Shown: piece by piece, positions 35,713 to 45,386 of the stretch
How positions within the stretch are numbered: the first letter of the stretch is position 1
Layout of the letters: each line of letters opens with the position of its first letter
NCBI GenBank assembly: GCA_963720675.1
Contig: CAVRGH010000005.1
Location: 339,380 to 403,379, forward strand
Direction: 5' to 3'
Origin: JALHSW01 sp963720675
GTDB taxonomy: Bacteria > Actinomycetota > Acidimicrobiia > IMCC26256 > PALSA-555
DNA: 64,000 nt
Made by a program: the position numbers and the translations under genes
The notes under the pieces: model-generated
What the model was told of the DNA's origin: nothing
The model's input: only the letters and a program-made list of their open reading frames with translations
Database searches by the model: none

Positions 35713-36960
35713 CTACTTGGCGGTGAACTTCAGCGGGACGTGCTTGAGCCCGTTGATGAAGTTCGACCGCAGCCGCGACGGCGGGGCCGTCATCTCGATG
35801 TCGTCGAGGCGGTTCAGGATCTCGTCGAACATCACGTTGATCTCCATGCGGGCGAGGTTGGCGCCCAGGCAGAAGTGCGGACCGCCGCCGCCGAAGGCCA
35901 CGTGCTCGTTCGGCGTACGGGTGATGTCGAACGTGAACGGGTCGGGGAACATCTGCTCGTCGCGGTTCGCGGCGATGTACCAGATCACGACCTTGTCACC
36001 GGCCTTGATCTGCTTGCCGCCGAGCTCGACGTCGGCCATCGCGGTGCGCCGGAAGTTCATCACCGGGCTGGCCCAGCGGAGCATCTCCTCGACCGTCCCC
36101 GGGAGCAGGGAGCGGTCATCCCGAACCTTCGCGAGCTGTTCGGGGTGCTCGAGCAGCGCCACCATGCCGTGCGAGATCAGGTTGCGGGTCGTCTCGTTGC
36201 CGGCGACGGTCAGGATCAGGAAGAACAGGTCGAGCTCGAGACCACTCAGCTGCTCGCCGTCGACCGACGAGCTCGTGAGCACCGAGATGAGGTCGTCCTT
36301 GGGGTTCGCGCGCTTCTGCTCGGCGAGGTCGGCCGCGTACGCGTAGAGCTCCATCGAGGCGTGCTGGGTGATCTCCTCGGTGATGCCGTACTCGGGGTCG
36401 TCGGCCCCGATCATCTGGTTGCTCCAGTCGAACAGCCGGTGCCGGTCCTCCTGGGGGACACCCATGAGGTCCGCGATCACCTGGAGCGGGAGCTCGGACG
36501 CGACGTCGACGACGAAGTCGCACTCACCGCGCTCGACGACGTTGTCGATGATGTCCTTCGCGCGCTGCTGCATCGTCGAGTGCAGCTCCGAGACCATGCG
36601 CGGCGTGAAGCCCTTGTTGATGAGGCGCCGGTACCGCGTGTGCATGGGCGGGTCCATGTTGAGCATCAGGAGGCGCTGCTGCTCGAGGTTCGCGTCGTCG
36701 GGGTCCCACATGAAGACGAGCTTCTCGGCGGAGGAGAACGTCGCGTTGTCGCGGTTGACGGTGACCACCTCGTCGTAGCCGGTCACGCACCAGAACGGGC
36801 CCGCGCCGCCCTGGGGGCCCGCGTACGACGGATCGCCCTCGTGCCAGTAGACGGGCTCGGTGTGGCGGAGCTCGGTGAACCACTCGTGGGGCACGCCCTC
36901 GACGAAGCGGTCCTTGTCCCACAGGTTGATGTGCCGGAGGTTGGTGTCAGACGACGTCAT
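35713..36960 (-). CDS. Cytochrome P450, CYP125/CYP142-like
   Basis: A 415-residue P450. The heme loop FGGGGPHFCLGANLAR places the axial Cys near residue 363; the I-helix reads ILTVAGNETTRN near 252; the ExxR helix is EEMLRWASP. GVPQEDRHRLFDWSNQMIGADDPEY is nearly the CYP125 stretch I recall. CYP125 oxidises the terminal side-chain methyl of cholesterol or cholestenone to the acid. The substrate is inferred. ATG at 36960 (MTSSDTNL) is used; there is no clear ribosome site, and a CTGACG operator begins 14 bases upstream, so the mRNA may be leaderless. No ferredoxin gene is adjacent. Confidence 0.87.
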   Translation of the reverse strand: MTSSDTNLRHINLWDKDRFVEGVPHEWFTELRHTEPVYWHEGDPSYAGPQGGAGPFWCVTGYDEVVTVNRDNATFSSAEKLVFMWDPDDANLEQQRLLMLNMDPPMHTRYRRLINKGFTPRMVSELHSTMQQRAKDIIDNVVERGECDFVVDVASELPLQVIADLMGVPQEDRHRLFDWSNQMIGADDPEYGITEEITQHASMELYAYAADLAEQKRANPKDDLISVLTSSSVDGEQLSGLELDLFFLILTVAGNETTRNLISHGMVALLEHPEQLAKVRDDRSLLPGTVEEMLRWASPVMNFRRTAMADVELGGKQIKAGDKVVIWYIAANRDEQMFPDPFTFDITRTPNEHVAFGGGGPHFCLGANLARMEINVMFDEILNRLDDIEMTAPPSRLRSNFINGLKHVPLKFTAK

Positions 36961-36974
36961 GGGGCCCAATGTAC

Positions 36975-36989
36975 CTGACGGCTCGTCAG
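36975..36989. promoter_or_regulatory. CTGACG-type operator, perfect
   Basis: CTGACGGCTCGTCAG, extended one more base pair to CCTGAC/GTCAGG, lies 14 bases before the P450 ATG and 15 after the stop of no gene on its own strand; the F420 oxidoreductase stop is at 37010. Confidence 0.65.
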
Positions 36990-37009
36990 GTCCGACCCGT
37001 GCCTCCCGC

Positions 37010-38116
37010 TCAGCGGAAGTGGGGGAGCACTTCCTTGCCCATGAGCTCGATCGAGGCCATGACCTTGTCGTGGGGGATGCTGTACGGGTTCACGAGGCAG
37101 AGCATCAGGTCGCATCCGGCCGCCTCGTAGCGCTTGAACGTCGCCACGCACTCGTCCGGGTCGCCGACGACGCCCGACCCGCTGTCGTGGATGTAGTCGA
37201 AGGTCAGGTGCTCGAAGTCACCCGACCGCTTGTGCTCGAGGGACGACCCGGCGTAGTCGTACGTGCCGAGCGCCATCTTCTTCTCTTCCATCCACTCCGC
37301 GACCGACGCGATGATCGCCCCGCCCGCCTTCGGGTACCACTCGAAGCTCTCCTTGGCGACCGCGTACGCCTCGTCCTTGGTCGGCGCGCAGTGCACCATC
37401 GTGAACGTCGCCGCGGTCTCGTTCTTGAACGCGCCGACGGGCTCGACGCACTCCGACAGGCCCTTGCGGTAGAGGTCGAGGCTCTTGGTCAGCTCCTCGG
37501 GCGGGAGCCCGACCGTGAACGAGCAGAGTCCGATGCCCTGACGGCCGACCTCCTCGTGGCCGGCGGGGGAGCTGGTCGCACCGAAGATCGGCGGGTGGGG
37601 CTGCTGCAGCGGCTTGGGCTGCACGCGCCGCGGGCCGCCCATCTTCCAGAACTCGCCGTCGGCTTGGTAGTACTCGTTCGTCCACGCGCCGACGATGTGC
37701 CGCAGCGCCTCGCGCCACTGCTCGCGCGCGGTGTCGGGGTCGACGTTGAAGCCCTCGAGCTCCATGCGGCTCGACGAGCGCCCGGTTCCGAAGTCGACGC
37801 GTCCGTTGGAGATGAGGTCGAGGACGGCGACGGACTCCGCGGTGCGGATCGGGTGGTTGTACGGCTGGGGAAGGAGGCGCACGCCGTACCCGATCCGGAT
37901 GTTCTTGGTGAGCGCGGCGACGGCGCCGTACAGCACCTCGGGGTTCGAGCAGTGCGAGTACTCCTCGAGGAAGTGGTGCTCGACCGTCCAGAACGCGTCG
38001 AACCCGACCTGGTCGCCGAGGACGGCCTGGGCGAGGGTGTTCTGGTACGCCTCGTGCTCCTTGCCCGGCGTCCATGGCTTCGGGACCGGGATCTCGTAGA
38101 ACAACGCGAACTTCAT
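37010..38116 (-). CDS. LLM-class F420-dependent oxidoreductase (bacterial luciferase-like)
   Basis: A 368-residue luciferase-family protein. MKFALFYEIP, FDAFWTVEHHFLEEYSHCSNPEVLYGAVAALT, IRIGYGVRLLPQPYNHPIRTAESVAVLDLISNGRVDFGTG and IFGATSSPAGHEEVGRQGIG are typical of the long flavin monooxygenase-like subgroup that uses FMN or F420. GGGGGGAA precedes the ATG. It is upstream of the P450 on the same strand, 49 bases away, but the P450 has its own operator. The role is probably an oxidation of a hydrophobic substrate. Confidence 0.87.
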   Translation of the reverse strand: MKFALFYEIPVPKPWTPGKEHEAYQNTLAQAVLGDQVGFDAFWTVEHHFLEEYSHCSNPEVLYGAVAALTKNIRIGYGVRLLPQPYNHPIRTAESVAVLDLISNGRVDFGTGRSSSRMELEGFNVDPDTAREQWREALRHIVGAWTNEYYQADGEFWKMGGPRRVQPKPLQQPHPPIFGATSSPAGHEEVGRQGIGLCSFTVGLPPEELTKSLDLYRKGLSECVEPVGAFKNETAATFTMVHCAPTKDEAYAVAKESFEWYPKAGGAIIASVAEWMEEKKMALGTYDYAGSSLEHKRSGDFEHLTFDYIHDSGSGVVGDPDECVATFKRYEAAGCDLMLCLVNPYSIPHDKVMASIELMGKEVLPHFR

Positions 38117-38206
38117 TGCAGTTCCCCCCTGAGCAGTGCCGGAGCAGACGCGTTCGACGGAGCATACGGTGCGGGCAGAACCGAGCGAACGCCGAGTGGA
38201 CGGGTG

Positions 38207-38977
38207 ATGCACATGCGGGGACTGGACGGCAAGGTGGCGGTGGTCACGGGCGCGGCGTCAGGGCTCGGCGAGGCGACGTGCCACCGATTGAACGAGGAGG
38301 GCGCCCTCGTCGTCGGCATCGACGTCACCGAGCCGGCGGCGCCGCTGATGGCGTTCCACCGGGTGGACGTGACCGACGAGGACGCGGTCGCGGGTGCCAT
38401 GGACGCGGTCGCCGCGGCATACGGCCACCTCGACGTCCTCGCGACCTTCGCCGGCGTCATGGGGGGCGGCCCGATGCACACGGTCGACCTGTCCGACTGG
38501 GCGCGCGTCGTCGGTGTCAACCTCACCGGTACCGCGATCTCGTGCAAGCACGCGCTCCGGCACATGGTGAAGCACCGATCAGGGCGCATCGTGACCGTCG
38601 CGAGCGTCGAAGGCATCGAGGGGACCGAGGGCGGCAGCTCGTACAACGCCTCGAAGGGTGGGGTCGTGCTGCTCACCAAGAACATGGCGATCGACTACGG
38701 ACGCCTCGGCATCCGCGTCAACGCGGTGTGCCCGGGGTTCATCGACACGCCGATGTTCCAGGAGGTCATGGGCAGCGAGAACATGTCGCAGTACCGCGAC
38801 GAGTACCGCGAGCATCACAAGCTCGGTCGCTTCGGGGAGGCGAGCGAGATCGCGTCCGCCGTGGCGTTCCTCGCGTCGGACGACGCGTCGTTCATCACCG
38901 GGCACGCGCTCCTCGTCGACGGCGGCTACACCGCCGGGATGCGGACGGGGTTGTCCTCCCTCATGGGGCTGGACTGA
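38207..38977 (+). CDS. Short-chain dehydrogenase/reductase
   Basis: A 256-residue SDR. GKVAVVTGAASGLGEATCHRLNEEG, GIDVTEP (acidic, NAD-type), ATFAGVMGGG, TVASVEGIEGTEGGSSYNASKGGVVL with Tyr-Lys, and HALLVDGGYTAGM are all in place. ATG at 38207 (MHMRGLDG) or 38213 are both possible. It diverges from the F420 oxidoreductase. The family commonly oxidises hydroxyacyl or hydroxysteroid groups. Confidence 0.87.
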   Translation: MHMRGLDGKVAVVTGAASGLGEATCHRLNEEGALVVGIDVTEPAAPLMAFHRVDVTDEDAVAGAMDAVAAAYGHLDVLATFAGVMGGGPMHTVDLSDWARVVGVNLTGTAISCKHALRHMVKHRSGRIVTVASVEGIEGTEGGSSYNASKGGVVLLTKNMAIDYGRLGIRVNAVCPGFIDTPMFQEVMGSENMSQYRDEYREHHKLGRFGEASEIASAVAFLASDDASFITGHALLVDGGYTAGMRTGLSSLMGLD

Positions 38978-39051
38978 GCGGCTAGACCTTCCTCGACGCA
39001 TCGGGCCCCCGTCGCCGGGGGACGGCGGGGCCGATCTGGGGGGATCGTGGG

Positions 39052-40437
39052 ATGAAGGGTCTCTCGAAGTGGCTGTGGCTGGTCGGCCTGGTCACGATCC
39101 TGTCGGGGCTGCTCTTCGGGTACGACCAGGGCGTCATCTCCGGCGCGCTGCCGTTCATCTCCAAGGACTTCCACCTCAGTGACTTCCTCGAGGAGGTCGT
39201 CACCTCGTGGGTCACGCTCGGAGCGCTCGTCGGTGCGCTGATCGCCGGTGGCGTGGCCGACAGGGTCGGGCGCCGCAGCACGCTGATCGCCGCGGGGCTG
39301 TTGTTCTTCGTCGGCGCGCTGGTGCAGTCGCTCGCGCCCGAGACCGCGGTCCTCGTGGTCGGCCGTTTCATCATCGGTGGCGGCGTCGGCATCGCTTCGG
39401 TCGCCGCGCCGCTCTACGCGGCGGAGATGGCGCCCGCGACCCTGCGTGGCCGCTTCGTGTCCTCGTACCAGCTCGCGATCACGATGGGGATCCTCATCGC
39501 CGAGATCGTCGACGCGTTCCTCAGCGACGGCGGTGACTGGCGACTCATGCTCGGGCTCGCGGTCGTCCCCGGCGCGTTGCTGTTCCTCGTGATGCTGCCG
39601 ATGCCCGACACGCCGCGGTGGCTGCTCAAGGTGGGTCGCCGGTCCGACGCGCGGGAGGCGTCGGTCAAGGTGCAGGGCGAGGACGGGGTCGAGGCGCGGC
39701 TCGACGAGGTCGCGACCGACCTCGCGGTCGAGGAGCGCGAGGAGGGCACCTGGCGCGACGTGTTCGGCCCTTCGATCCGCCCGATGCTCAAGGTCGGCCT
39801 CGGGCTGGCGATCTTCCAGCAGGTCACCGGCATCAACGCCGTCATCTACTACTCGGACCGGATCTTCGCGGCAGCGGGGTTCACCTCGGTGCAGCAGCAG
39901 ACCGACGCGACGATCCTCGCCATCGGTGTCGTGAACGTGGTGGCCACGTTCGTGGCGATCGCGTTCATCGACCGGTTCGGTCGCAAGCCGCTCCTGCTCG
40001 CCGGGCTCGTCGGGATGACCGTCGCACTCATCGGGCTGACGATCTCGTTCGCCGTGCTCGAGGGCTACCAGGGCGTCAAGGGCCCGACCATCCTGGGGAT
40101 CGCGACCCTCGTCTGCATGGTCGTGTACATCGCGTCGTTCGCGTTCTCGCTCGGCCCGGTGGTCTGGACGATGATCTCCGAGATCTTCCCGACCCGGGTC
40201 CGCGGCAAGGCGATCGCGGTCGCGACCGCAGCGAACTGGGGGGCCGCGTTCATCGTGAGCGCCTCGTTCCTGAGCATCATCGACGTCATCGGGACCGAGG
40301 GGGCCTTCGCCCTGTTCGCGCTGATGAGCATCATCGCCTTCGTGTGGATCGACAGGGTGGTCCCGGAGACCAAGAACAAGCCCCTCGAGGAGATCGAGGC
40401 CCTGTTCACGGGCGAGGTCGAAGAGCCTGCTTCCTAG
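39052..40437 (+). CDS. MFS sugar-porter family transporter
   Basis: A 461-residue, twelve-helix symporter. FGYDQGVISGAL, GGVADRVGRRSTL (loop 2-3), PDTPRWLLKVGR (loop 6-7), FQQVTGINAVIYYSDRIF (helix 7), IDRFGRKPLLLAG and VPETKNKPLEEIEAL are the full sugar-porter signature set shared with XylE and GalP. It should carry a hexose, pentose or polyol with protons. Two GC-rich arms (ATCGGGCCCCC and GCGGGGCCGAT, 39000-39034) before it form an imperfect stem. GGGGGATCG lies before the ATG. No sugar-metabolic genes are next to it. Confidence 0.92.
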   Translation: MKGLSKWLWLVGLVTILSGLLFGYDQGVISGALPFISKDFHLSDFLEEVVTSWVTLGALVGALIAGGVADRVGRRSTLIAAGLLFFVGALVQSLAPETAVLVVGRFIIGGGVGIASVAAPLYAAEMAPATLRGRFVSSYQLAITMGILIAEIVDAFLSDGGDWRLMLGLAVVPGALLFLVMLPMPDTPRWLLKVGRRSDAREASVKVQGEDGVEARLDEVATDLAVEEREEGTWRDVFGPSIRPMLKVGLGLAIFQQVTGINAVIYYSDRIFAAAGFTSVQQQTDATILAIGVVNVVATFVAIAFIDRFGRKPLLLAGLVGMTVALIGLTISFAVLEGYQGVKGPTILGIATLVCMVVYIASFAFSLGPVVWTMISEIFPTRVRGKAIAVATAANWGAAFIVSASFLSIIDVIGTEGAFALFALMSIIAFVWIDRVVPETKNKPLEEIEALFTGEVEEPAS

Positions 40438-40475
40438 GCGGGGCGCGGGCGAGGCGACGGGGCGGGTCGCCGCTC

Positions 40476-40489
40476 TGTAACGTGTTCCA
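40476..40489. promoter_or_regulatory. KstR-type operator, perfect match
   Basis: TGTAACGTGTTCCA fits TnnAACnnGTTnnA and lies 39 bases before the FadE26-like start. Orthologous fadE26/fadE27 genes in mycobacteria are KstR-controlled, which supports the assignment. Confidence 0.7.
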
Positions 40490-40528
40490 GATTTCGCAAA
40501 CCAGCGAGGTTCGTAGGGGGTCCCGCCC

Positions 40529-41701
40529 ATGTACATCGGTCTGACGGACGAGCAGCGCAAGCTCCAGCTCGAGGTTCGCGACTACTACCAGCAGCTCCTC
40601 ACACCCGAGGTCCGCGCGTCGATCGCGCACAGCCACGGCGTCGGCCCGGAGATGCGCAAGGTCGTGCGCCAGATGGGCTCCGACGGCTGGCTCGGTGTCG
40701 GGTGGCCGAAGGAGTGGGGCGGCCGCGGCTTCACCCCGGTCGAGCAGTTCATCTGGTTCGACGAGTCGATGCGCGCGGGTGCACCGGTGCCGATGCTCAC
40801 GATCAACACCGTCGGCCCGACGATCATGAATCACGGCTCCGACGAGCAGAAGGACTTCTTCGTCCCGAAGATCCTGAAGGGCGAGATCCACTTCTGCATC
40901 GGGTACTCCGAGCCCGGCGCGGGCACCGATCTCTTCGCGCTGCGCACGAAGGCCGAGCGAGACGGCGACGAGTACGTCATCAACGGCCAGAAGATGTGGA
41001 CGAGCCTCGCGAGCGACGCCGACTACATCTGGCTCGCGGCGCGCACCGACCCGAACGTCAAGAAGCACAAGGGCATCTCGATGTTCATCCTCCCGATGGA
41101 CGCGCCCGGCATCAAGGTGCTCCCGATCCAGGTGATGGGGGAGTCCGACATCAACCAGACGTTCTTCGAGGACGTGCGCGTCCCCGCGACGACGCGCGTC
41201 GGCGAGGAGAACGAGGGCGTCAACCTCATCACCAACCAGCTCAACCACGAGCGCGTCACGCTCTGCTCATCGGGCATCGTCGAGCGCGGCCTGAACGAGG
41301 TGCGCGGCTGGGCTCAGGAGACGAAGCTCGCCGACGGCACGCGCGTCATCGACCAGGAGTGGGTGCAGGTGAGTCTTGCCCGGGTGCACGCCCGGCTCGA
41401 GTTCCTGCGCCTCATGAACTGGAAGATCGCGTGGGCGTCGACCAAGGGCACGCTGGCGCCGGCCGACGCGTCGGCCACGAAGGTCTTCGGCACCGAGTTC
41501 TACCTCGAGGCGTTCAAGTCGCTCATGGAGATCCTCGGCCAGCACGCGTACCTGACCGACGACGCGCCGGGCGCGGTGCTCGGCGCGCGGCTCGAGCAGT
41601 CGTATCGCGGTCTCATCATCCTCACGTTCGGCGGCGGCACGAACGAGGTCCAGCGCGAGCTCATCGGCGCGTTCGGCCTCGGCATGCCCCGGTCCCGCTA
41701 G
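40529..41701 (+). CDS. fadE26: Acyl-CoA dehydrogenase, FadE26/ChsE4-like
   Basis: A 390-residue flavoprotein. MYIGLTDEQRKLQLEVRDYYQQLLTPEVR, SDGWLGVGWPKEWGGRGF, PMLTINTVGPTIMNHGSDEQK, IGYSEPGAGTDL, NGQKMWTSLASDADYIWLA and the C-terminal TFGGGTNEVQREL follow the FadE26 sequence I recall. In mycobacteria FadE26 and FadE27 form an alpha2beta2 dehydrogenase for the first cycle of cholesterol side-chain oxidation. The FadE27-like gene follows after 16 bases, as in that arrangement. The exact substrate is inferred. A KstR-type box precedes it. Confidence 0.87.
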   Translation: MYIGLTDEQRKLQLEVRDYYQQLLTPEVRASIAHSHGVGPEMRKVVRQMGSDGWLGVGWPKEWGGRGFTPVEQFIWFDESMRAGAPVPMLTINTVGPTIMNHGSDEQKDFFVPKILKGEIHFCIGYSEPGAGTDLFALRTKAERDGDEYVINGQKMWTSLASDADYIWLAARTDPNVKKHKGISMFILPMDAPGIKVLPIQVMGESDINQTFFEDVRVPATTRVGEENEGVNLITNQLNHERVTLCSSGIVERGLNEVRGWAQETKLADGTRVIDQEWVQVSLARVHARLEFLRLMNWKIAWASTKGTLAPADASATKVFGTEFYLEAFKSLMEILGQHAYLTDDAPGAVLGARLEQSYRGLIILTFGGGTNEVQRELIGAFGLGMPRSR

Positions 41702-41717
41702 GAAGGCAGCAGAGCAG

Positions 41718-42845
41718 ATGGATTTCTCGTTCTCGGAAGAGCAGGAAGACCTCAAGGGTCTCGCCAAGCAGATCCTCGAGGGGGAGCTCACCAACGAGCG
41801 CCTCAAGGAGGTCGAGGGCGGCGAGGACAACTTCGACCGCGAGCTGTGGGCGAAGCTGGCCGAGGCCGGCGTTCTGGGCATCGCGGTGCCCGAGGCCCAC
41901 GGCGGCGGGGGCTACGGGTTCCTCGAGACCGCGCTCGTGCTCGAGCAGGTCGGCCGCACGGTCGCACCGGTGCCGTACTACGCGGCCACCGTGCTCGGCG
42001 CGCTGCCGATCGCGCAGTTCGGCACCGACGCCCAGCAGGCGGCGCTGCTCCCGGGCATCGCGTCCGGTGAGTCCATCGTCACCGCGGCGCTGTTCGAGGC
42101 CGGCGCCGACCCGCTGACGCCGACCACGACCGCGAAGCCCGATGGCGACGGGTACACGCTCGACGGCGTGAAGGACTGCGTCCCGGCCGGTCCGCTGGCC
42201 GACAAGGTGCTCGTGCCCGCCACCACGCCTGACGGCAAGGTGATCATCGCGATCGTCGACCCGAAGGCGTCGGGCGTCACCAGCGAGCGGCAGCAGACGA
42301 CCAACAGCCACCCCGAGTCGCGCCTCACCCTGCAGGGCGTGAAGGTCGCGGCCGGCGACGTGCTCGGCACCGCCGACGACGGCGCCGAGGCCCTCCGGTG
42401 GATCGTCGAGCGTGCAACCGCGGCACTCGGTGCGATCGCGGTCGGTGTGTGCGAGGAGGCCGTCGTGATGACGGCGGAGTACACGAAGACCCGCGAGCAG
42501 TTCGGTCGGGCGATCGCGACGTTCCAGGCGGTCGGCCAGCGTGCCGCCGACGCGTACATCGACACCGAGGGCGTCCGCCTCACGACCTGGCAGGCGGTGT
42601 GGCGTCTCTCGGAGGGGCTCCCCGCCACGACCGAGGTCGCGGTGGCGAAGTTCTGGGCGGCCGACGGCGGCCAGCGGGTCGTGCATGCCGCGCAGCACCT
42701 GCACGGTGGCATGGGCGTCGACAAGGACTACCCGTTGCACCGGTACTTCCTGTGGGCGAAGTGGATCGAGCTGTCGCTCGGCGGCGCGACGCGCCAGCTG
42801 CTCACGATCGGGAAGTACCTCGCCGAGGAGCCCGTTCCCGCCTGA
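41718..42845 (+). CDS. fadE27: Acyl-CoA dehydrogenase, FadE27/ChsE5-like
   Basis: A 375-residue partner subunit. MDFSFSEEQEDLKGLAKQIL, FDRELWAKLAEAGVLGIAVPE, FGTDAQQAALLPG, TAEYTKTREQFGRAIATFQAVGQRAADAYID and HGGMGVDKDYPLHRYFLWAKWIELSLGGATRQL agree with FadE27 of mycobacteria. In such pairs each chain supplies part of one shared active site. AAGGCAG precedes the ATG, and its stop overlaps the possible CTG start of the next gene. Confidence 0.87.
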   Translation: MDFSFSEEQEDLKGLAKQILEGELTNERLKEVEGGEDNFDRELWAKLAEAGVLGIAVPEAHGGGGYGFLETALVLEQVGRTVAPVPYYAATVLGALPIAQFGTDAQQAALLPGIASGESIVTAALFEAGADPLTPTTTAKPDGDGYTLDGVKDCVPAGPLADKVLVPATTPDGKVIIAIVDPKASGVTSERQQTTNSHPESRLTLQGVKVAAGDVLGTADDGAEALRWIVERATAALGAIAVGVCEEAVVMTAEYTKTREQFGRAIATFQAVGQRAADAYIDTEGVRLTTWQAVWRLSEGLPATTEVAVAKFWAADGGQRVVHAAQHLHGGMGVDKDYPLHRYFLWAKWIELSLGGATRQLLTIGKYLAEEPVPA

Positions 42846-43756
42846 GCGCGTCTGGTTCGGACTCGCCTGCTGATCCGGTCGCGCTCACCGTCGAGCGCGA
42901 CGGCCTCCGCATCGCCGCCCTCGACTGGGGCGGTGGCGGCGAGCCGTTGGTCCTGCTCCACCCGAACGGGTTCTGCGCGGGGCTGTTCCACCCGCTCGCT
43001 CGCCGCCTCACCGACCGGTACCGACCGATCGGCGTCGATCTGCGGGGTCACGGTGGCACCGACACGCCCACCGAGGTCCCCGAGGGCTTCGCGTTCGACC
43101 GCATGGCCGCCGACGTCGCGGCCGTGCTCGATCACCTCGGCGTCGACGAGTGCGTCGCGCTGGGGGAGTCGCTCGGCGGCGGCGTCGCCACCATGCTCGA
43201 CGCCCTCCGACCGGGCGCGACGCGGCGGTTGCTCCTCTGCGAAGCGATCGCGTTCGACCCGTTGGTGCTCGCAGCCGATCGACCCACGGTTCCCGAAGGC
43301 AGGACGGCGGCAGACGACAGCCCGAACTTCATGGCCGTCACCGCCCGCAAGCGGCGGGCGGTGTGGCCGGACCGCGCGACCGTGCGCGCGTCGTACGGCG
43401 GGCGTCCGCCGCTCGACGTGCTCGCCCCCGAGGCCCTCGACGCGTACGTGCGGTGGGGGTTCCACGACCGGCCCGACGGCCAGATCGAGCTCGCGTGCCC
43501 GCCGGAGACGGAGGCAACGATCTTCGAGGTGTCCGGCGGAAGACAAGGTGTGCTCGGCGCGTGGGAGCACCTCGGCGTCACGACGACCGAGATCGTCGTA
43601 GCCCACGGCGACGAGTCGATGCTGCCCGCGCCGTGGTTCCGCGCCCAGGCCGCACAGATCGACACGCCGGCCATCGTCGTGCCGGGCGGACACTTCTTCC
43701 TGCAGGAGGACACCGCACGCGCGGAAGCGCTCGTCCGGCAGCACCTCGGGGCGTAG
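42842..43756 (+). CDS. Alpha/beta hydrolase
   Basis: A 304-residue alpha/beta-hydrolase. LVLLHPNGFCAGLFHPLARRL gives the oxyanion region, VDLRGHGGTDTP the usual strand, GESLGGGVATM the nucleophile Ser, HGDESML the acid and GGHFFLQED the His. No ATG or GTG is available in frame upstream of the conserved part; the first suitable codon is CTG at 42842, which overlaps the fadE27 stop (CTGA) nine bases after GAGGAG. It may hydrolyse an ester or CoA thioester of the same pathway. Confidence 0.8.
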   Translation: MSASGSDSPADPVALTVERDGLRIAALDWGGGGEPLVLLHPNGFCAGLFHPLARRLTDRYRPIGVDLRGHGGTDTPTEVPEGFAFDRMAADVAAVLDHLGVDECVALGESLGGGVATMLDALRPGATRRLLLCEAIAFDPLVLAADRPTVPEGRTAADDSPNFMAVTARKRRAVWPDRATVRASYGGRPPLDVLAPEALDAYVRWGFHDRPDGQIELACPPETEATIFEVSGGRQGVLGAWEHLGVTTTEIVVAHGDESMLPAPWFRAQAAQIDTPAIVVPGGHFFLQEDTARAEALVRQHLGA

Positions 43757-43765
43757 CCTCCAACG

Positions 43766-45386
43766 ATGACAGAACACGGCGTCCTGGTAGTGGGCCTCGA
43801 CGGCTTCGACATCGGCTTCGCGCGGCCGCTCCTCGACGCCGGCGAGCTGCCGGTGCTCGCCGGGTTGCGCGACCGCGGGGCATCGTTCCTCCTCGACCAC
43901 GGCCCCGGCTCGCGCAGCGGGCTCGCGTGGGAGCAGTTCATCACCGGGCGGAGCCTCGAGACCACGGGCCGGGCTTCCGTCGTGGACCTGCGCGATGGTG
44001 AGTACGACGTCGAGCAGGCCGGGGTCAAGTTCCCTCCGTCGCTCGGGTCGCTCGACGCCAGGGTCGTCGTGTTCGACACGCCGTACACCGATCTCGGGGG
44101 GATGCCGAACGCCCGCGGCATCGTCGCCTGGGGAGCCCACGATCCGGGCGCCCCGTTCACGAGCAACCCGCCGGAGCTGCGCGACGAGCTGGCGGCGGTC
44201 GTCGACTACCCGGCGCACCCGTGGACCTACGCATCGCCCTGGCCGTCGGTCGACGCCACCGCGGCGATGGGTCGCGCGTTGATCGATGCGGTCGACGTGC
44301 GGCGGACGGCGGCACGATGGCTCCTCACGGAGCGGTTCCCCGACTGGGACCTCGCCATCGTGGTCACCGGCGAGGCGCACACGGCCGCCGAGGCGTTCTG
44401 GCACGGCGTCGACCCGGCACACGTCGTGCACGACGTGCCGTCGGCACCCGTGGCGTACGACGCACTCGTCGACCTCTATCGGTCGCTCGACACGATGGTC
44501 GGCGACCTGGTCGAGGCCACCCACCCCGCGGCAGTGGTCGCCTTCTCGATGGGCGGGATGGGCACGAACAACTCCGACGCCACGAGCATGGCGCTGCTCC
44601 CCGAGCTGGTGTACCGCTGGGCGACCGGCGAGACCCGGCTCGTGGTGCCCGATGCCTGGGCGGCCGACCCTGCCGCGCCCGCGCTGCTCGACGACGGGCA
44701 GCGCTGGGACGACGAGGTCGCGAAGTGCTACCGGCCCCGCCGTTCGCTGTGGCGTCGGGCCGCGAGCAACCCGGTGACCCGGCACCTGCGCCGCACGGTG
44801 CAGCGCCGACCGCTCGAGCTGCCACCCCATGCTGATGCCGACTCGCTCTCCTGGATGCCGGCCAGTCGGTACCGCGACCGCTGGCCCGAGATGCGCGCGT
44901 TCGCGCTGCCCTCGTACTACGACGGTCGTGTCCGCGTGAACCTGCAGGGTCGGGAGCCCGCGGGGATCGTGCCGCTCGACGAGTACGACGCGGTCCTCGC
45001 CGAGCTCGAATCGCTCATCGAGGCCTGCCGGAATCCGGCGACTGGTGCACCGGTCGCCCGCCGCATCACCCGCGCCGGCGGGCGACCCGTTCGCGATCAA
45101 CGCGTCCGACGCCGACCTCGTCGTCGTCTGGGCCGACTCCACCTATGCGTTCGAGCACCCGACGCTCGGGCTGATCGGCCCGGTCCCCGCCCGGCGGACC
45201 GGGGGTCACACGGGGCCCTTCGGCTTCGCGTTCGTCGCCGGGGAAGGCGTCCCGCCCGGCGACGGCGGCACGCGGTCGTCCTACGACGTGAACCCGACGA
45301 TGGCCGCGTTGCTCGGTCTCGACCCGCCGCCCGGATTCGACGGTGTCCCGCTCGTCGATCCGCGCCCGGTCCCGGTCCGTGGCTGA
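43766..45386 (+). CDS. Type I phosphodiesterase/alkaline-phosphatase-superfamily protein, frameshifted
   Basis: A protein of about 540 residues. GVLVVGLDGFDIGFARPLLDAGELPVLAGLRDRG is the superfamily start (metal-binding Asp); SGLAWEQFITGR has the position of the nucleophile; TGEAHTAAEAFWHGVDP and AVVAFSMGGMGTNNSD carry later metal ligands. One extra G near 45072 (GCGGGCGAC) splits it; the tail GDPFAINASDADLVVVWADS and FAFVAGEGVPPGDGGTRSSYDVNPTMAALLG completes the metal site. The family cleaves nucleotide, phosphonate or other phosphodiester bonds. It may be cytoplasmic, as there is no signal peptide. Confidence 0.8.
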
